DNA of 64,000 bases from Pueribacillus sp041725775 (GCF_041725775.1 NZ_JBEUEL010000010.1:1-64000), one strand, 5' to 3'; shown: positions 52,565 through 61,858, numbered from the stretch's first letter. Notes: a model not told the origin generated them from the letters alone. Numbers and translations: made by a program.

Positions 52565-53356
52565 ATGAATGCATGGTCTGGGCTAGTGAAGAAAGAGTTT
52601 CGCCTAGGATTAACAGGAATTTATTGGTCAATTACTGCAATGCTGCTTGTCTATGGGTTATTGACGTTTTTAACGTGGAAATTTGATGAAGGGACCATTT
52701 TATTTGCTGGTTCTTTCGTCATCGTTATTTTGCACACATTTTATATGCCTGCCTATTTAGTTGTTAGCATTTACATGGAAAAAGATCGGATGCACATGTG
52801 GCTGCACAGTCTTCAATCAGGGTATTCGCTACTGCTAGCTAAATTTTTAACCGGTTTAGCTTATATGTTTTTGTCATTGCTGTTGGCATCCCTCGTCGTC
52901 ATTTATAGCGGGACTTCGTTAACGAACATCATTGCAGAGGCAGGTTTGTCGACGAAAGGTTTATTCGTGAATGGTATAAACGTTGTCATTCATGTTATTG
53001 GTTTATCGCTTTATTATGCAGTTTGGGGAGTGTTTTTTTGGACGATAAGTTTGTCTTTAAAAAAATATTTAGGGAAGCTTCAGTGGCTCGTGCTCATCCC
53101 GCTGATTATTATTGGCTTTGTATCCATGTTTAAATGGGAATCTTCTTCTCTATTTTCAAAGTTGACTAACTGGGGAGCGATTCCGTTAGACGAGTTTATT
53201 TACCCGATAGTTTTTGGAAAAGGAATAGGTGAAATTACTATTGAAGGTAGTATTGCAAATGCCGTCTATATCGGAACGTATGTGTATTATGCGTTTATTA
53301 TGCTCATCTTGTTTTTTATTGCTGGCTGGATTATCGATCGGAAAGTTGAGGTTTAA
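52565..53356 (+). CDS. ABC transporter membrane subunit
   Basis: 263 residues with six helices (about 20-38, 48-68, 95-118, 135-160, 170-190 and 235-258), ABC-2-like. It is first in a three-gene operon with a YtrA-type repressor and an ATPase. TTGGAGGG lies upstream of the ATG. In related ytr-type operons these systems respond to wall-active antibiotics; the substrate here is unknown. Confidence 0.75.
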   Translation: MNAWSGLVKKEFRLGLTGIYWSITAMLLVYGLLTFLTWKFDEGTILFAGSFVIVILHTFYMPAYLVVSIYMEKDRMHMWLHSLQSGYSLLLAKFLTGLAYMFLSLLLASLVVIYSGTSLTNIIAEAGLSTKGLFVNGINVVIHVIGLSLYYAVWGVFFWTISLSLKKYLGKLQWLVLIPLIIIGFVSMFKWESSSLFSKLTNWGAIPLDEFIYPIVFGKGIGEITIEGSIANAVYIGTYVYYAFIMLILFFIAGWIIDRKVEV

Positions 53357-53359
53357 CGT

Positions 53360-53746
53360 ATGGATACGTTTGATACAAACACACCGATTTATATGCAGAT
53401 TATGGCAAGGATTAATCGAAAAATTGTCCGGAGTGAATGGCGAGCGGGGGATAAATTGCCTTCTGTTCGTGAAATGGCGATTCAGTCAAGTGTAAATCCC
53501 AATACGATTCAACGAGCGTATCGTGAGCTGGAAAGGATGAACATTGTGGAAACGAGAAGAGGGCAAGGAACATTTATTACTGAAGATGAAGAGACGTTAC
53601 TTCAGTTAAGGAGAACGTTAAAAGCAGAACACATTTCTACGTTTGTAAAAGATATGCGGGAAATGGGGTTTTCAAATGAAGAAATGCTTAGTGGAATCGA
53701 GTATTACTTTAAACATGAACGTGAGAACGGAGGAGAGGAAACATGA
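53360..53746 (+). CDS. GntR-family repressor, YtrA subfamily
   Basis: 128 residues. A winged-helix domain (10-75; RSEWRAGDKLPSVREMAIQS, NPNTIQRAYRELERMNIVET) is followed by a short C-terminal dimerisation helix pair, the compact YtrA layout without an effector domain. It sits 3 bp after the permease gene and overlaps the ATPase gene by 4 bp. Its operator is at 52512-52541. Confidence 0.9.
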   Translation: MDTFDTNTPIYMQIMARINRKIVRSEWRAGDKLPSVREMAIQSSVNPNTIQRAYRELERMNIVETRRGQGTFITEDEETLLQLRRTLKAEHISTFVKDMREMGFSNEEMLSGIEYYFKHERENGGEET

Positions 53747-54441
53747 TCGAATTTACAAACGTCTCAAAACGGTATGTTATGAAAAAAGCGTTAGACAATG
53801 TATCATTTACGCTTTCAGCAGGAAAAATCATTGGTATCGTTGGCGAAAATGGAAGTGGGAAATCAACAATTTTAAAATTAATGGCAGGACTCCTTCAACC
53901 GACACAAGGAAACATTACGATCAATGGTGAGCAAGTCACACGACACATTTGCCAAAGTGTATCATATTTGTCCGAACTTGACGCCTATTATCCGTTTTAT
54001 ACAGTAAAAGAGCATGTATTATTTTATGAAAGTCAGTTTTATGATTTTAATAAAGAAAAAGCTGATGAAATTTTAGCGTTTATGAATGTCGATCAAAATG
54101 TTAAAGTAAAACATCTTTCTAAAGGAAATCGGGGACGTGTAAAAATCGCTTTAGCTCTTGCTAGGAAAGTCCCGCTTATTTTAATGGATGAACCTTTTTC
54201 GGGTCTCGATCCGATGGCGAGAGAGGCTATAGTTAAGGGATTGCTTTCTTTTGTTGATTTAGAAACACAAACGATCATTATGACGACACATGAAATTAAA
54301 GAAATTGAGTCGATTCTTGATGTTGTCGTCCTTATTAAAGACGGAAATATTTTAAAAATACAAGATGTTGAAGAGATTAAGTTTGAACATAATATGGGCA
54401 TTGTTGAATGGATGAAAGAAATGTATGGAACATTTGCGTGA
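53743..54441 (+). CDS. ABC transporter ATPase
   Basis: 232 residues: Walker A GENGSGKST, a divergent signature LSKGNRGRVKIALALA, Walker B LILMDEPFSGLDP, H-loop TTHEIKE. The LSKG form is typical of YtrB/EcsA-like exporters. It is translationally coupled to the repressor gene and partners the membrane subunit at 52565. Together they probably form an antibiotic- or envelope-stress-induced exporter. Confidence 0.88.
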   Translation: MIEFTNVSKRYVMKKALDNVSFTLSAGKIIGIVGENGSGKSTILKLMAGLLQPTQGNITINGEQVTRHICQSVSYLSELDAYYPFYTVKEHVLFYESQFYDFNKEKADEILAFMNVDQNVKVKHLSKGNRGRVKIALALARKVPLILMDEPFSGLDPMAREAIVKGLLSFVDLETQTIIMTTHEIKEIESILDVVVLIKDGNILKIQDVEEIKFEHNMGIVEWMKEMYGTFA

Positions 54442-54475
54442 AACACCTATTTTTGCTGATTTTTGCCGAATTTTG

Positions 54476-54504
54476 TTGAATTCAGAAAACAGGTTTTATA
54501 TAAT
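54476..54504 (+). promoter_or_regulatory. Promoter of the c-di-GMP riboswitch transcript
   Basis: TTGAAT (54476-54481), 17 bp, TATAAT (54499-54504), 37 bp before the riboswitch aptamer. Confidence 0.7.
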
Positions 54505-54540
54505 GCTATATAGTTAAAGTAAAAACTTCAAGTTAACCCC

Positions 54541-54642
54541 AAACATTGAAGAAAAAGGCAAACTATTCCGAAAGGATAGGACGCAAAGCCATGGGTCTAA
54601 CGTCTTATGAGCGATGATCGCCAGGCTACCAAGTAATGTTTG
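54541..54642 (+). ncRNA. Cyclic di-GMP-I (GEMM) riboswitch aptamer
   Basis: Outer stem AAACATT (54541-54547) and AATGTTT (54635-54641) encloses the conserved aptamer: AAAGGCAAACT..CGAAAG..GGACGCAAAGCC..GGGTCT, then GATGATCGCCAGGCTACC. The GNRA tetraloop, its receptor region and the ligand-binding G in CGCAAAGCC are all visible. It senses c-di-GMP and controls the EAL phosphodiesterase gene downstream, with a terminator in between. Confidence 0.95.
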
Positions 54643-54654
54643 AAACAATTATTT

Positions 54655-54690
54655 GGCTATTCTATTTTAATAGAATAGCCGTTTTTTTTT
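54655..54690 (+). terminator. Riboswitch expression-platform terminator
   Basis: GGCTATTCTATT-TT-AATAGAATAGCC plus nine T, 13 nt after the aptamer and ahead of the EAL gene. Whether ligand binding opens or closes it cannot be read by eye. Confidence 0.9.
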
Positions 54691-54754
54691 AACAATTTGA
54701 AATGTGTATAGCGGTAGCCTCACTAACTTAACTTGCAGGGGGCAAAGGAAGTTT

Positions 54755-55483
54755 ATGCTAACGAAAAAGGATATCCATCACGTATTTCAACCAGTGATTT
54801 GCTCTCAAACGAAAAAAACGATCGGTTATGAAGCGTTGCTTCGACATGCCCGAACCTCAAATCCTGTAGCGTTATTTCAAACGGCACGTGAACAAGGATG
54901 GCATTCGAAACTCGATATGTTATCGATCGAAAAAGTGATTGAGACCTTTCGCTTCCATCATGTTGAAACATTGTTTATTAACATCTTTCCAACAACGTTA
55001 CTGACACAAGATTTCCCTACTTTTTTAGAGAAGGTCATATCGGAAAACTCGTTTAATTCAAATCAAATTGTTTTTGAATTAAACGAAACAGCAGAAGAAA
55101 AACATGTATGGGGTAATCCCAATTTAAAAGATATCGTCAGTCTAATACGTAAAAAAGGCTTTCATATTGCAATTGATGATGTCGGTGTCGGTGCAGCTTC
55201 ACTTAAGCAAGTGATAGAATATAACCCGGATATTATTAAGCTTGATCGATATTTCTCAAATCAGTTAGCTGTTTCAGATGACAAGCAGGCTGTGTTAGCA
55301 TTTTTTGTTGACTATTGCCGTAAGAAAAATAAAAAGCTTGTTTTAGAAGGTATTGAAAACTTGGAAGACTTTGAAAGCGCAAAATCATTAGATGTTCCAT
55401 ATTTACAAGGCTATTACATCGGAAAGCCTAGTCGATACGTACAAAATGGGCACAATCGGGAATATGCAACATTGTATATATAA
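54755..55483 (+). CDS. EAL-domain c-di-GMP phosphodiesterase
   Basis: 242 residues, a stand-alone EAL domain. EALLRH replaces the usual EALxRW. Metal ligands appear in VFELNETAEEK and in AIDDVGVGAASLKQVIEYNP (normally DDFGTGYSS), with IKLDR and VLEGIENLEDF at the later positions. The key acidic residues remain, though loop 6 is unusual, so activity is likely but not certain. ATG 54755 with AAAGGAAG is preferred over an earlier in-frame ATG at 54704. Placed under a c-di-GMP riboswitch, it can act in feedback. Confidence 0.86.
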   Translation: MLTKKDIHHVFQPVICSQTKKTIGYEALLRHARTSNPVALFQTAREQGWHSKLDMLSIEKVIETFRFHHVETLFINIFPTTLLTQDFPTFLEKVISENSFNSNQIVFELNETAEEKHVWGNPNLKDIVSLIRKKGFHIAIDDVGVGAASLKQVIEYNPDIIKLDRYFSNQLAVSDDKQAVLAFFVDYCRKKNKKLVLEGIENLEDFESAKSLDVPYLQGYYIGKPSRYVQNGHNREYATLYI

Positions 55484-55514
55484 AGAAAATTGTAGTGGGG
55501 GATTTGGTAGTCAA

Positions 55515-56111
55515 ATGAAAACAGAAACAATGTGGGAAGAAGATGAGATTACAATTTTAGAAGAAAGTGCAGGTTTTCAATCGATTGAAAGTATCGCACG
55601 CAAATTAAATCGAACGCCCAATGCAGTTAGAAGCAAGTTAAACCGTCTTGGAATAACGAGCATTCGAGAATTAGACGGAAGTATGAGTTTAATGCAATTA
55701 GCACAAGCTCTTGGAGTCAGTCGTTCGGTTGTCGAGAGATGGATTGAAGAAAAAAACTTACCTGCAATGAAAAAGAATTATTACTATTACAAGAGAAATA
55801 AAGTAAAACATTATTCCATTTATCCGGATGAATTTTGGGAATGGGCGGAAAATCATAAAGATGAAATTAATTTTGCGAAAATTAAACGACATACCATTCT
55901 TCCAGAGCCTGATTGGTTTGAAGAAGAACGAATAAAAGATTTGTCGAAGCCGAAAAATGCAAATAAAAATTGGACACCGTCAGAAGATGAACAATTGCTC
56001 TTTTTGTATAAAGCGGGGAGAAGCTACTCCTATATTGCTAACCACTTTGGAAGAAGTGTCCGCTCTGTTCAAGCTCGCATCGGTCGGTTAAGAAAAAATA
56101 AAAGCTTGTAG
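55515..56111 (+). CDS. DNA-binding protein with Myb-like and MerR-like helix-turn-helix motifs
   Basis: 198 residues. The N-terminal motif (3-45, WEEDEITILEES..SIARKLNRTPNAVRSKLNRL) and C-terminal motif (150-195, NWTPSEDEQLLFLYKAGRSY..GRSVRSVQARIGRL) are Myb/SANT-like. The middle (53-80, LMQLAQALGVSRSVVERWIE) is an excisionase/MerR-like helix-turn-helix. It begins 31 bp after the EAL gene and is probably co-transcribed under riboswitch control. The start is inferred; earlier in-frame ATGs lie inside the EAL gene. The role is unknown. Confidence 0.72.
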   Translation: MKTETMWEEDEITILEESAGFQSIESIARKLNRTPNAVRSKLNRLGITSIRELDGSMSLMQLAQALGVSRSVVERWIEEKNLPAMKKNYYYYKRNKVKHYSIYPDEFWEWAENHKDEINFAKIKRHTILPEPDWFEEERIKDLSKPKNANKNWTPSEDEQLLFLYKAGRSYSYIANHFGRSVRSVQARIGRLRKNKSL

Positions 56112-56145
56112 AGAACGAGTCAACACCACCTCTACAAGCTTTTTG
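56100..56145. terminator. Bidirectional terminator overlapping the gene end
   Basis: AAAAGCTTGTAGAG pairs with CTCTACAAGCTTTT over 14 bp, followed by a T-run. The first arm includes the last codons of the Myb-like gene. Confidence 0.88.
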
Positions 56146-56159
56146 TAATTCAAAATTTT

Positions 56160-57197
56160 TCATACAAGTACATAAGCTATAACGGATACAAAAATGGACG
56201 TAATGCTAATGGCAAGAATTGGTTTCATCGCTTTCGTACGCAAATCCCTTAAATTAATATTAAGGCCTAGACCGACCATCGCTGCAGTTAAAAGCCAACT
56301 TGTTAACGATGAAACTCCATCCATAACTGATTCTTTAACAGGTATAATTGGACCAAGCACGTAACTGCCAAACAAGCTAAACGCAATAAATCCAATTAAG
56401 AAATATGGGAATTGGATTTTCTCGGTTTCTTCGTTTACATGCGGTTTTTTTCGTTTCATAAAAAATATAAATACGAAACAGAGAGGGATGAGCAGCAAGA
56501 CACGTCCTAGCTTTGCAAGTAAGCCGATTGCTAAAGCTTCTTCGCCCCCTGGGGCGGTCGCTAGCACGACATGGGCTATTTCATGAAGGCTCATTCCGGC
56601 CCAAATTGCATACTCACTTATTTCAAATGGCAAGAACGGGATGAAGAACGTATACACAACGGCAAAAACAGTTCCGATTAAAGCGATAATTCCAACTCCT
56701 AACGCTGTATCTTCATCTTTTGCTTTAACGATCGGAGCTACTGCTGCAATCGCTGCTGCTCCACATACCCCCGTACCGACTCCTAATAAAAGTGAAAGCT
56801 TTCGTTCAGCTCTTAATATTTTCGCTAACCAAAGTGTACTTAGAATTGCAAACGTAATAATCAAAGCATCACGGACGACTAGGCCTAATCCATCTTGAAT
56901 GATAATGGAAACATTTAACTTTAAACCGTACAGCATAATTGCAAATCGAAGCAAATTTTTTGAAGAAAAGGTAATGCCTGCTCTCAATGCTTCGGGGTAA
57001 TTGAAAAAATGCCGGTAAACAACCGCAAGGAAAATGGCGCTCGCCATTTGCCCTATAAGATGAAAGACAGGAGTTTTTGCAAGCAAATAACCGAAGAGCG
57101 CGATGATAAATGTAAACAAAACGCCACCTATCCATAATCTGAAACGGTTTGGGTCGCGCTTTTCCCGCTTTTGAATGTTTTTTATGTCAACTTCCAT
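56160..57197 (-). CDS. YeiH-family (UPF0324) membrane transporter
   Basis: 345 residues with ten helices, UPF0324/YeiH putative sulfate-exporter family. Hallmarks are RFAIMLYGLKLNVSIII, LGVGTGVCGAAAIAAVAPIV and WAGMSLHEIAHVVLAT. GTAAGGAGTAG lies upstream of the ATG. It is divergently transcribed from a LysR-type regulator, the same arrangement as YeiH/YeiE in enterobacteria. Sulfite or a related sulfur anion is a proposed but unproven substrate. Confidence 0.86.
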   Translation of the reverse strand: MEVDIKNIQKREKRDPNRFRLWIGGVLFTFIIALFGYLLAKTPVFHLIGQMASAIFLAVVYRHFFNYPEALRAGITFSSKNLLRFAIMLYGLKLNVSIIIQDGLGLVVRDALIITFAILSTLWLAKILRAERKLSLLLGVGTGVCGAAAIAAVAPIVKAKDEDTALGVGIIALIGTVFAVVYTFFIPFLPFEISEYAIWAGMSLHEIAHVVLATAPGGEEALAIGLLAKLGRVLLLIPLCFVFIFFMKRKKPHVNEETEKIQFPYFLIGFIAFSLFGSYVLGPIIPVKESVMDGVSSLTSWLLTAAMVGLGLNINLRDLRTKAMKPILAISITSIFVSVIAYVLV

Positions 57198-57313
57198 ATC
57201 CTACTCCTTACTATCGCCTCTTCTATAAGATTAAATGATTTTATATGATAAGGAAAATAAATGGTTATAATAATTATCATAAGTAAAAATTATAGCGGAA
57301 GAAGGTTTGATTT

Positions 57314-58210
57314 ATGGATCAACAATTGCAAGTATTCGTTACGGTTGTAGAACGGGAAAACTTTTCACGAGCAGCGGAAGAGTTGCATATGACTCAACCG
57401 GCCGTCAGCCAATACATTCAATCACTAGAAAGACAAATGGGGACCCGTTTGCTTGAGCGAACAAATAAATATGTTCGTCTAAATAAAGCGGGTGCAATCG
57501 TTTACCACCATGCGAAAGAAATATTGAATGTATATAAAAAAATGCATTATTTAGTTGATGATTTAACGGCGAAAGCGACAGGTCTTTTACCAATCGGTGC
57601 AAGCTATACGTTCGGTGAGTACATGCTCCCACACATTATTGCAGTTATGCATGACAAGTATCCGCTTATTCGTCCAACGATTATGATTGGAAATACGAAA
57701 GAAATCGTCGAACTGGTGAAAAATCATCAAGTCGAAGTTGGAATTGTTGAAGGACAACTTCAAGATGAAAGTTTACTAATTGAGCCGTTTGCAACGGACG
57801 AGATGGTCATATTTACATCCGCGCAACACGATTTAACAAAGACGGTGCCTTCACGAAAATTAATGTCTGAAGAAACGTGGATTATTCGCGAAAGTGGATC
57901 AGGGACGAGAACAGCGGTTGATAACATGTTTCGAAAGCTAAACATTACGCCAAAAAACGTGTTGGAGTTTGGAAGCACTCAGTTAATCAAAGAGTCCGTT
58001 GAAGCAGGAGTTGGAATTAGTATGCTGTCTAAATGGGCGATTCGAAAAGAATTACAAATTGGTACACTAACAGTTCTCCCTATTCAAGGTTTACCGTTTT
58101 TACGGAAATTTTCGATCGTCACAAAAGCACCGTTTCAAACGAAAGCGTTGGAACTGTTTATCCAACTTATAAAAGAAAGCACGAAATTGTTTGAAGTGTC
58201 GAAAACGTGA
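57314..58210 (+). CDS. LysR-type regulator, CysL/YeiE-like
   Basis: 298 residues. An N-terminal winged helix-turn-helix (1-60, FSRAAEELHMTQPAVSQYIQSLE) is followed by an effector-binding domain (90-295) with the IRESGSGTRTAVDNMFRKLN stretch typical of CysL/CbbR-type members. It is divergent from the YeiH-family gene, with a 116-bp shared promoter region, and is the obvious candidate regulator of it. It ends at a terminator and is not part of the downstream Liv operon. Confidence 0.88.
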   Translation: MDQQLQVFVTVVERENFSRAAEELHMTQPAVSQYIQSLERQMGTRLLERTNKYVRLNKAGAIVYHHAKEILNVYKKMHYLVDDLTAKATGLLPIGASYTFGEYMLPHIIAVMHDKYPLIRPTIMIGNTKEIVELVKNHQVEVGIVEGQLQDESLLIEPFATDEMVIFTSAQHDLTKTVPSRKLMSEETWIIRESGSGTRTAVDNMFRKLNITPKNVLEFGSTQLIKESVEAGVGISMLSKWAIRKELQIGTLTVLPIQGLPFLRKFSIVTKAPFQTKALELFIQLIKESTKLFEVSKT

Positions 58211-58241
58211 AAACTAGAATGGATAAAATAGGTACATAAGC

Positions 58242-58266
58242 CCTGAACGTAATGTTCAGGTTTTTT
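58242..58266 (+). terminator. Rho-independent terminator
   Basis: CCTGAAC-GTAAT-GTTCAGG plus six T, 31 bp after the LysR gene. Confidence 0.88.
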
Positions 58267-58351
58267 ATCGAATTTTCGCAAAAGTGTGAAACTAATCGCA
58301 TAATTGAGAATGCCTAAATCTAAAATTGTCGTTATAGCAAGCTTACTGATT

Positions 58352-58367
58352 TGGCATGATACTTGCA
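58352..58367 (+). promoter_or_regulatory. Sig54 (SigL) promoter of the Liv-type operon
   Basis: TGGCATGATACTTGCA fits the -24/-12 consensus TGGCAYRNNNNTTGCA at every defined position, with GG and GC 12 bp apart. It lies 110 bp ahead of the first permease gene. Expression therefore needs an AAA+ enhancer-binding activator, which is not in the window. Confidence 0.85.
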
Positions 58368-58476
58368 TTATATTGGTATAAGGGAATAGGAAAGGTGGTT
58401 AGATGTACTAGCTTTTAAAAAAATGTAAAAAGGTTTTATGTAACGTTGATTTAAGACGAAAGGGGTGGGTTACAAA

Positions 58477-59349
58477 ATGGAACTCGGAATTTTTATGTCA
58501 CATTTTTTTAATGCTTTAACACTAGGGCTGCTGTTGGCTTTGATAGCTTCGGGCCTTACAATTATTTTTGGTTTTCTCAATATTATTAATTTTGGGCATG
58601 GAGCATTGTACATGCTCGGTGCTTATTTAGGATATCAAATCTATCATGTAACAGGCAGTTTTACGTTAGCTATTTTGCTAGCGTCGGTCATTATGGGCAT
58701 AGTCGGTTTATTATTGCAGCGGTACGTGCTTATTAAGTTAAGTGGGAAATCTCCAGTATACGTTGTTTTATTTACGTTTGGATTCGCGCTCTTTATCGAA
58801 AATTTAACGAGAATCATCTGGGGACCGAACATGATTTCTGTAAGTCCTCCATCTATGCTTTCAGGCTCTATTACAATTGGATATCCGTTTCCTGTATATC
58901 GATTATTTTTAATTGTCTTTTGTTCCATCGTTTTATTAGGTGTTTATTTTCTGTTAACGAAAACAAAAATTGGCATCATTGTTAGAGCGGGAACAGAGGA
59001 TGAAGAAACTGCTTCAGTTTTAGGTGTGAATGTCAAGTTGATAGGAGTCGGTGTGTTTGCTGCTGGAACAGCTTTAGCAGCTTTAGCTGGAGTTGTTACG
59101 GGACCTTATTTAACGCTTGAACCTCATATGGGAATGGCGATCATCATCGATGCATTTATCGTATTGGTTATTGGAGGAATGACTAGCTTTGCAGGAACGA
59201 TAGTAGCGGGATTGGCTATCGGTTTTCTTCAAGTATTTGGTGGAATCTACTTCTCGGAATTAACAATTGTGTTCACGTTAACATTAATGATTTTAGTTAT
59301 CATTAAAAATCCAAAAGGGTTGGGAGCATTATTCAATCGGATGACATGA
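58477..59349 (+). CDS. LivH-type ABC transporter permease
   Basis: 290 residues with eight helices. LivH family hallmarks are LNIINFGHGALYMLGAYLGY, GIIVRAGTEDEETASVLGVN, and GGMTSFAGTIVAGLAIGFLQ as the ATPase-contacting loop. The frame opens 4 codons earlier, but ATG 58477 has GAAAGGGG at good spacing. It is the first gene of a five-component transporter with an embedded SDR gene. The family carries branched-chain amino acids, urea or aromatic acids, so the substrate is open. Confidence 0.9.
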   Translation: MELGIFMSHFFNALTLGLLLALIASGLTIIFGFLNIINFGHGALYMLGAYLGYQIYHVTGSFTLAILLASVIMGIVGLLLQRYVLIKLSGKSPVYVVLFTFGFALFIENLTRIIWGPNMISVSPPSMLSGSITIGYPFPVYRLFLIVFCSIVLLGVYFLLTKTKIGIIVRAGTEDEETASVLGVNVKLIGVGVFAAGTALAALAGVVTGPYLTLEPHMGMAIIIDAFIVLVIGGMTSFAGTIVAGLAIGFLQVFGGIYFSELTIVFTLTLMILVIIKNPKGLGALFNRMT

Positions 59350-59370
59350 TGCGGAAAGGAGGGGGATGAA

Positions 59371-60366
59371 GTGAGTAGTTTATTAAAGCAAAAAGAGAAT
59401 GTCGAGGGTGCCCTTATTGAACAAAAAAAGTTTTCAATGAATAAGACTGATTTCATCGTCTATGCGAGTATTATTTTAATCTTTCTGTTGGCTATAACAT
59501 TTTTTAGCCCTTTTTATCAAAGGTTTGTCATTGAAATGATGATTTTTTCCATTTTGGCACTCAGTATGGACTTCCTGCTCGGCTACGGTGGGTTATTGAA
59601 TCTCGCTCACACTTTATTTTTTGGGCTAAATATATATGTGATTTCGATACTTTTCATAGATTATCAAATGTCTTTTTTCATTGCTGTTTTATTGGCAATG
59701 AGCTTTACAATGATCGTTGCCTATTTAATCGGATTTTTCAGTTGCCGTTTAAACGGAATCCAATTTGCTATGGTCACGCTAGCATTTGGTGAATTAGTTT
59801 ATATCATAATAACAAAATGGAGAAGTTTAACTGGCGGCTTTGACGGCAAACGTGTGAATCAATCAATTGAATTAAGTGTAGGCAGTCAAGTGATAAAACT
59901 AACGGATACGCTACCGCTTTTAATGATTGTCGCAGTTATGTTGTTAGCTACCTATTATTTTATTAATAGGATTGTCAAATCTCCTTTTGGAAACGCTTTA
60001 ATCTCAGTTCATGAAAATGAAGAAAGGGCAAAGTTTTTAGGCTTTAATGTTTTTCGAATTAAATTTCAATCATTTTTAATTAGTGCTTTCTTCAGTGCGT
60101 TTGCCGGTGTAGGCTACTTGTTATTAAAAATGTTTGTTTCGCCAAACTACGTGTCATGGGCTTTTTCTGGAGACGTATTGTTAATGACATTAATTGGTGG
60201 AATGGGCACTTTATTTGGTCCTTTATTTGGTGCAATGGGTTTTGTCTGGTTTAAAGACTGGCTTAGTTCGTATACGGAGAATTGGATGCTCGTTGTCGGA
60301 TTGCTGTTTATGCTCGTTGTTGTCTTTTTCCCAAGAGGATTATTTGGGTGGTTGCAAAAAAAGTAA
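59371..60366 (+). CDS. LivM-type ABC transporter permease
   Basis: 331 residues. A 35-residue hydrophilic N-terminus is followed by nine helices with LivM hallmarks: SMDFLLGYGGLLNLAHTLFF, ISVHENEERAKFLGFNVFRI and TLIGGMGTLFGPLFGAMGFV. GTG start with AAAGGAGGGGGATGAA. Pairs with the LivH-type protein to form the membrane channel. Confidence 0.9.
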   Translation: MSSLLKQKENVEGALIEQKKFSMNKTDFIVYASIILIFLLAITFFSPFYQRFVIEMMIFSILALSMDFLLGYGGLLNLAHTLFFGLNIYVISILFIDYQMSFFIAVLLAMSFTMIVAYLIGFFSCRLNGIQFAMVTLAFGELVYIIITKWRSLTGGFDGKRVNQSIELSVGSQVIKLTDTLPLLMIVAVMLLATYYFINRIVKSPFGNALISVHENEERAKFLGFNVFRIKFQSFLISAFFSAFAGVGYLLLKMFVSPNYVSWAFSGDVLLMTLIGGMGTLFGPLFGAMGFVWFKDWLSSYTENWMLVVGLLFMLVVVFFPRGLFGWLQKK

Positions 60367-60392
60367 GCTAATCATAGAAGGGAGTGCAGTTA

Positions 60393-61148
60393 TTGGAGTC
60401 TATTCTGAAATCAGATTCACTCTATTTTTCGTACCATAGTAATCCGATTATTAATGGTGTTGATTTTGCTATTAAAAAAGGTGAGATTTGTTCAATTATT
60501 GGACCGAATGGAGCAGGTAAAACAACTTTTTTAAACCTGTTAAGCGGTATGCTGATTCCCAATGCGGGTGATGTTTTTTATAAAAACAAAAAAATAACGA
60601 AAGTACAGCCGAATAAACGAAGAGAACTTGGAATCTCTCGTTCCTTTCAAATTACAAATATATTTATGCAGCATACCGTCTATGAAAATATTAGGTATGC
60701 CGTTCAAGGTGTGAACAAACAAAAATATCAACTATTTAAAAGTATAGACTCGATGACTGATATTAGTGTTCAAACTGAAAAGCTGTTAGAAATTTGCCAC
60801 TTAACATCTGTTAAAGACGAAAAATGCTCTGATCTCGCATATGCGGAACAGCGGTTAGTAGAAATTGCTTTATCACTTGCTGGCAATACAGAAGTGCTGT
60901 TGCTTGATGAACCGACAGCAGGTTTATCTATGGAAGAAAGTCGTTATATCGCCGACTTTATTAAGCAGCTTTCTCGTGATTTGCAATTAAGCATTGTGTT
61001 TATCGAACACGATATGGATATTGTGTTTGATATATCTAATCGAATTTCTGTTCTTTATTACGGCGAGTTATTACTTACAGATACACCTGAGCATGTGAAG
61101 GAAAATAAACAGGTTCAAGAAATTTATTTGGGAGAAGAATTGGCATGA
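60393..61148 (+). CDS. LivG-type ABC transporter ATPase
   Basis: 251 residues: Walker A GPNGAGKTTF, LivG-type segment GISRSFQITNIFMQHTVYEN, a degenerate signature (DLAYAEQRLVEIALSLAG in place of LSGGQ), Walker B VLLLDEPTAGLS, H-loop FIEHDMDIVF. The start is read as TTG 60393, 9 bp after AAGGGA; a GTG at 60384 sits too close to it. It overlaps the LivF gene by 4 bp. Confidence 0.88.
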   Translation: MESILKSDSLYFSYHSNPIINGVDFAIKKGEICSIIGPNGAGKTTFLNLLSGMLIPNAGDVFYKNKKITKVQPNKRRELGISRSFQITNIFMQHTVYENIRYAVQGVNKQKYQLFKSIDSMTDISVQTEKLLEICHLTSVKDEKCSDLAYAEQRLVEIALSLAGNTEVLLLDEPTAGLSMEESRYIADFIKQLSRDLQLSIVFIEHDMDIVFDISNRISVLYYGELLLTDTPEHVKENKQVQEIYLGEELA

Positions 61149-61858
61149 GCAAACTAATTCATTTGGATAAAGTAAACGCATACTATGGCCAAGCCCATAT
61201 TCTTCATGGTGTTTCTTTAGAGGTTAAAGAAGGTGAAGTCGTATGTTTGCTTGGTAGAAACGGTGTCGGGAAAACAACTTCGCTAAAGTCAATCATGGGA
61301 CTAGTTAATGTTAAGAAAGGGGGGATCTACTTTCAACAAGAGGAAATAACAAATCATACTCCGCATGACATTTTCAAAAAAAATGCAATCGGTTATGTTC
61401 CCGAAGACAGAAGGATCTTTGCTTCGCTATCAGTGAGGGAAAACTTAATGATTGGTCAATTAAATGCACCTAAAAATAGGAGGTGGGATATTAATAAAGT
61501 TTTTGAAATGTTCCCAGTATTAAAAGAAAAACAAAATCGAAGTGGAGCTTATTTAAGCGGTGGTGAACAGCAAATGCTAGCCATTGCCAGATGTTTAATG
61601 GGCGATCCGAAAATTATGATGCTTGATGAACCATGTGAGGGGTTGGCTCCTATTGTTGTTCAGGAACTCGAAGAATCGATTAAGAAGTTGCATCAAGAGG
61701 GAATGACGATGATTTTAGTAGAGCAAAGTTTGCGTTTAGCCAAAACATTAGGTGACCGAGTTTACATTATGAATAAAGGTGAAATCACTTACTCAGGTGA
61801 TAGAGAGTCACTATTAAATGACTCTTCACTAGTTTCAGAATTAATGGGTATCGGTTAA
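61145..61858 (+). CDS. LivF-type ABC transporter ATPase
   Basis: 237 residues: Walker A GRNGVGKTTS, signature LSGGEQQMLAIARCLMG, Walker B IMMLDEPCEGLAP, H-loop LVEQSLRLA, and LivF-type GYVPEDRRIFASLSVRENLM. Partner of the LivG-type ATPase. A cre site lies 7 bp after its stop codon. Confidence 0.9.
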   Translation: MSKLIHLDKVNAYYGQAHILHGVSLEVKEGEVVCLLGRNGVGKTTSLKSIMGLVNVKKGGIYFQQEEITNHTPHDIFKKNAIGYVPEDRRIFASLSVRENLMIGQLNAPKNRRWDINKVFEMFPVLKEKQNRSGAYLSGGEQQMLAIARCLMGDPKIMMLDEPCEGLAPIVVQELEESIKKLHQEGMTMILVEQSLRLAKTLGDRVYIMNKGEITYSGDRESLLNDSSLVSELMGIG

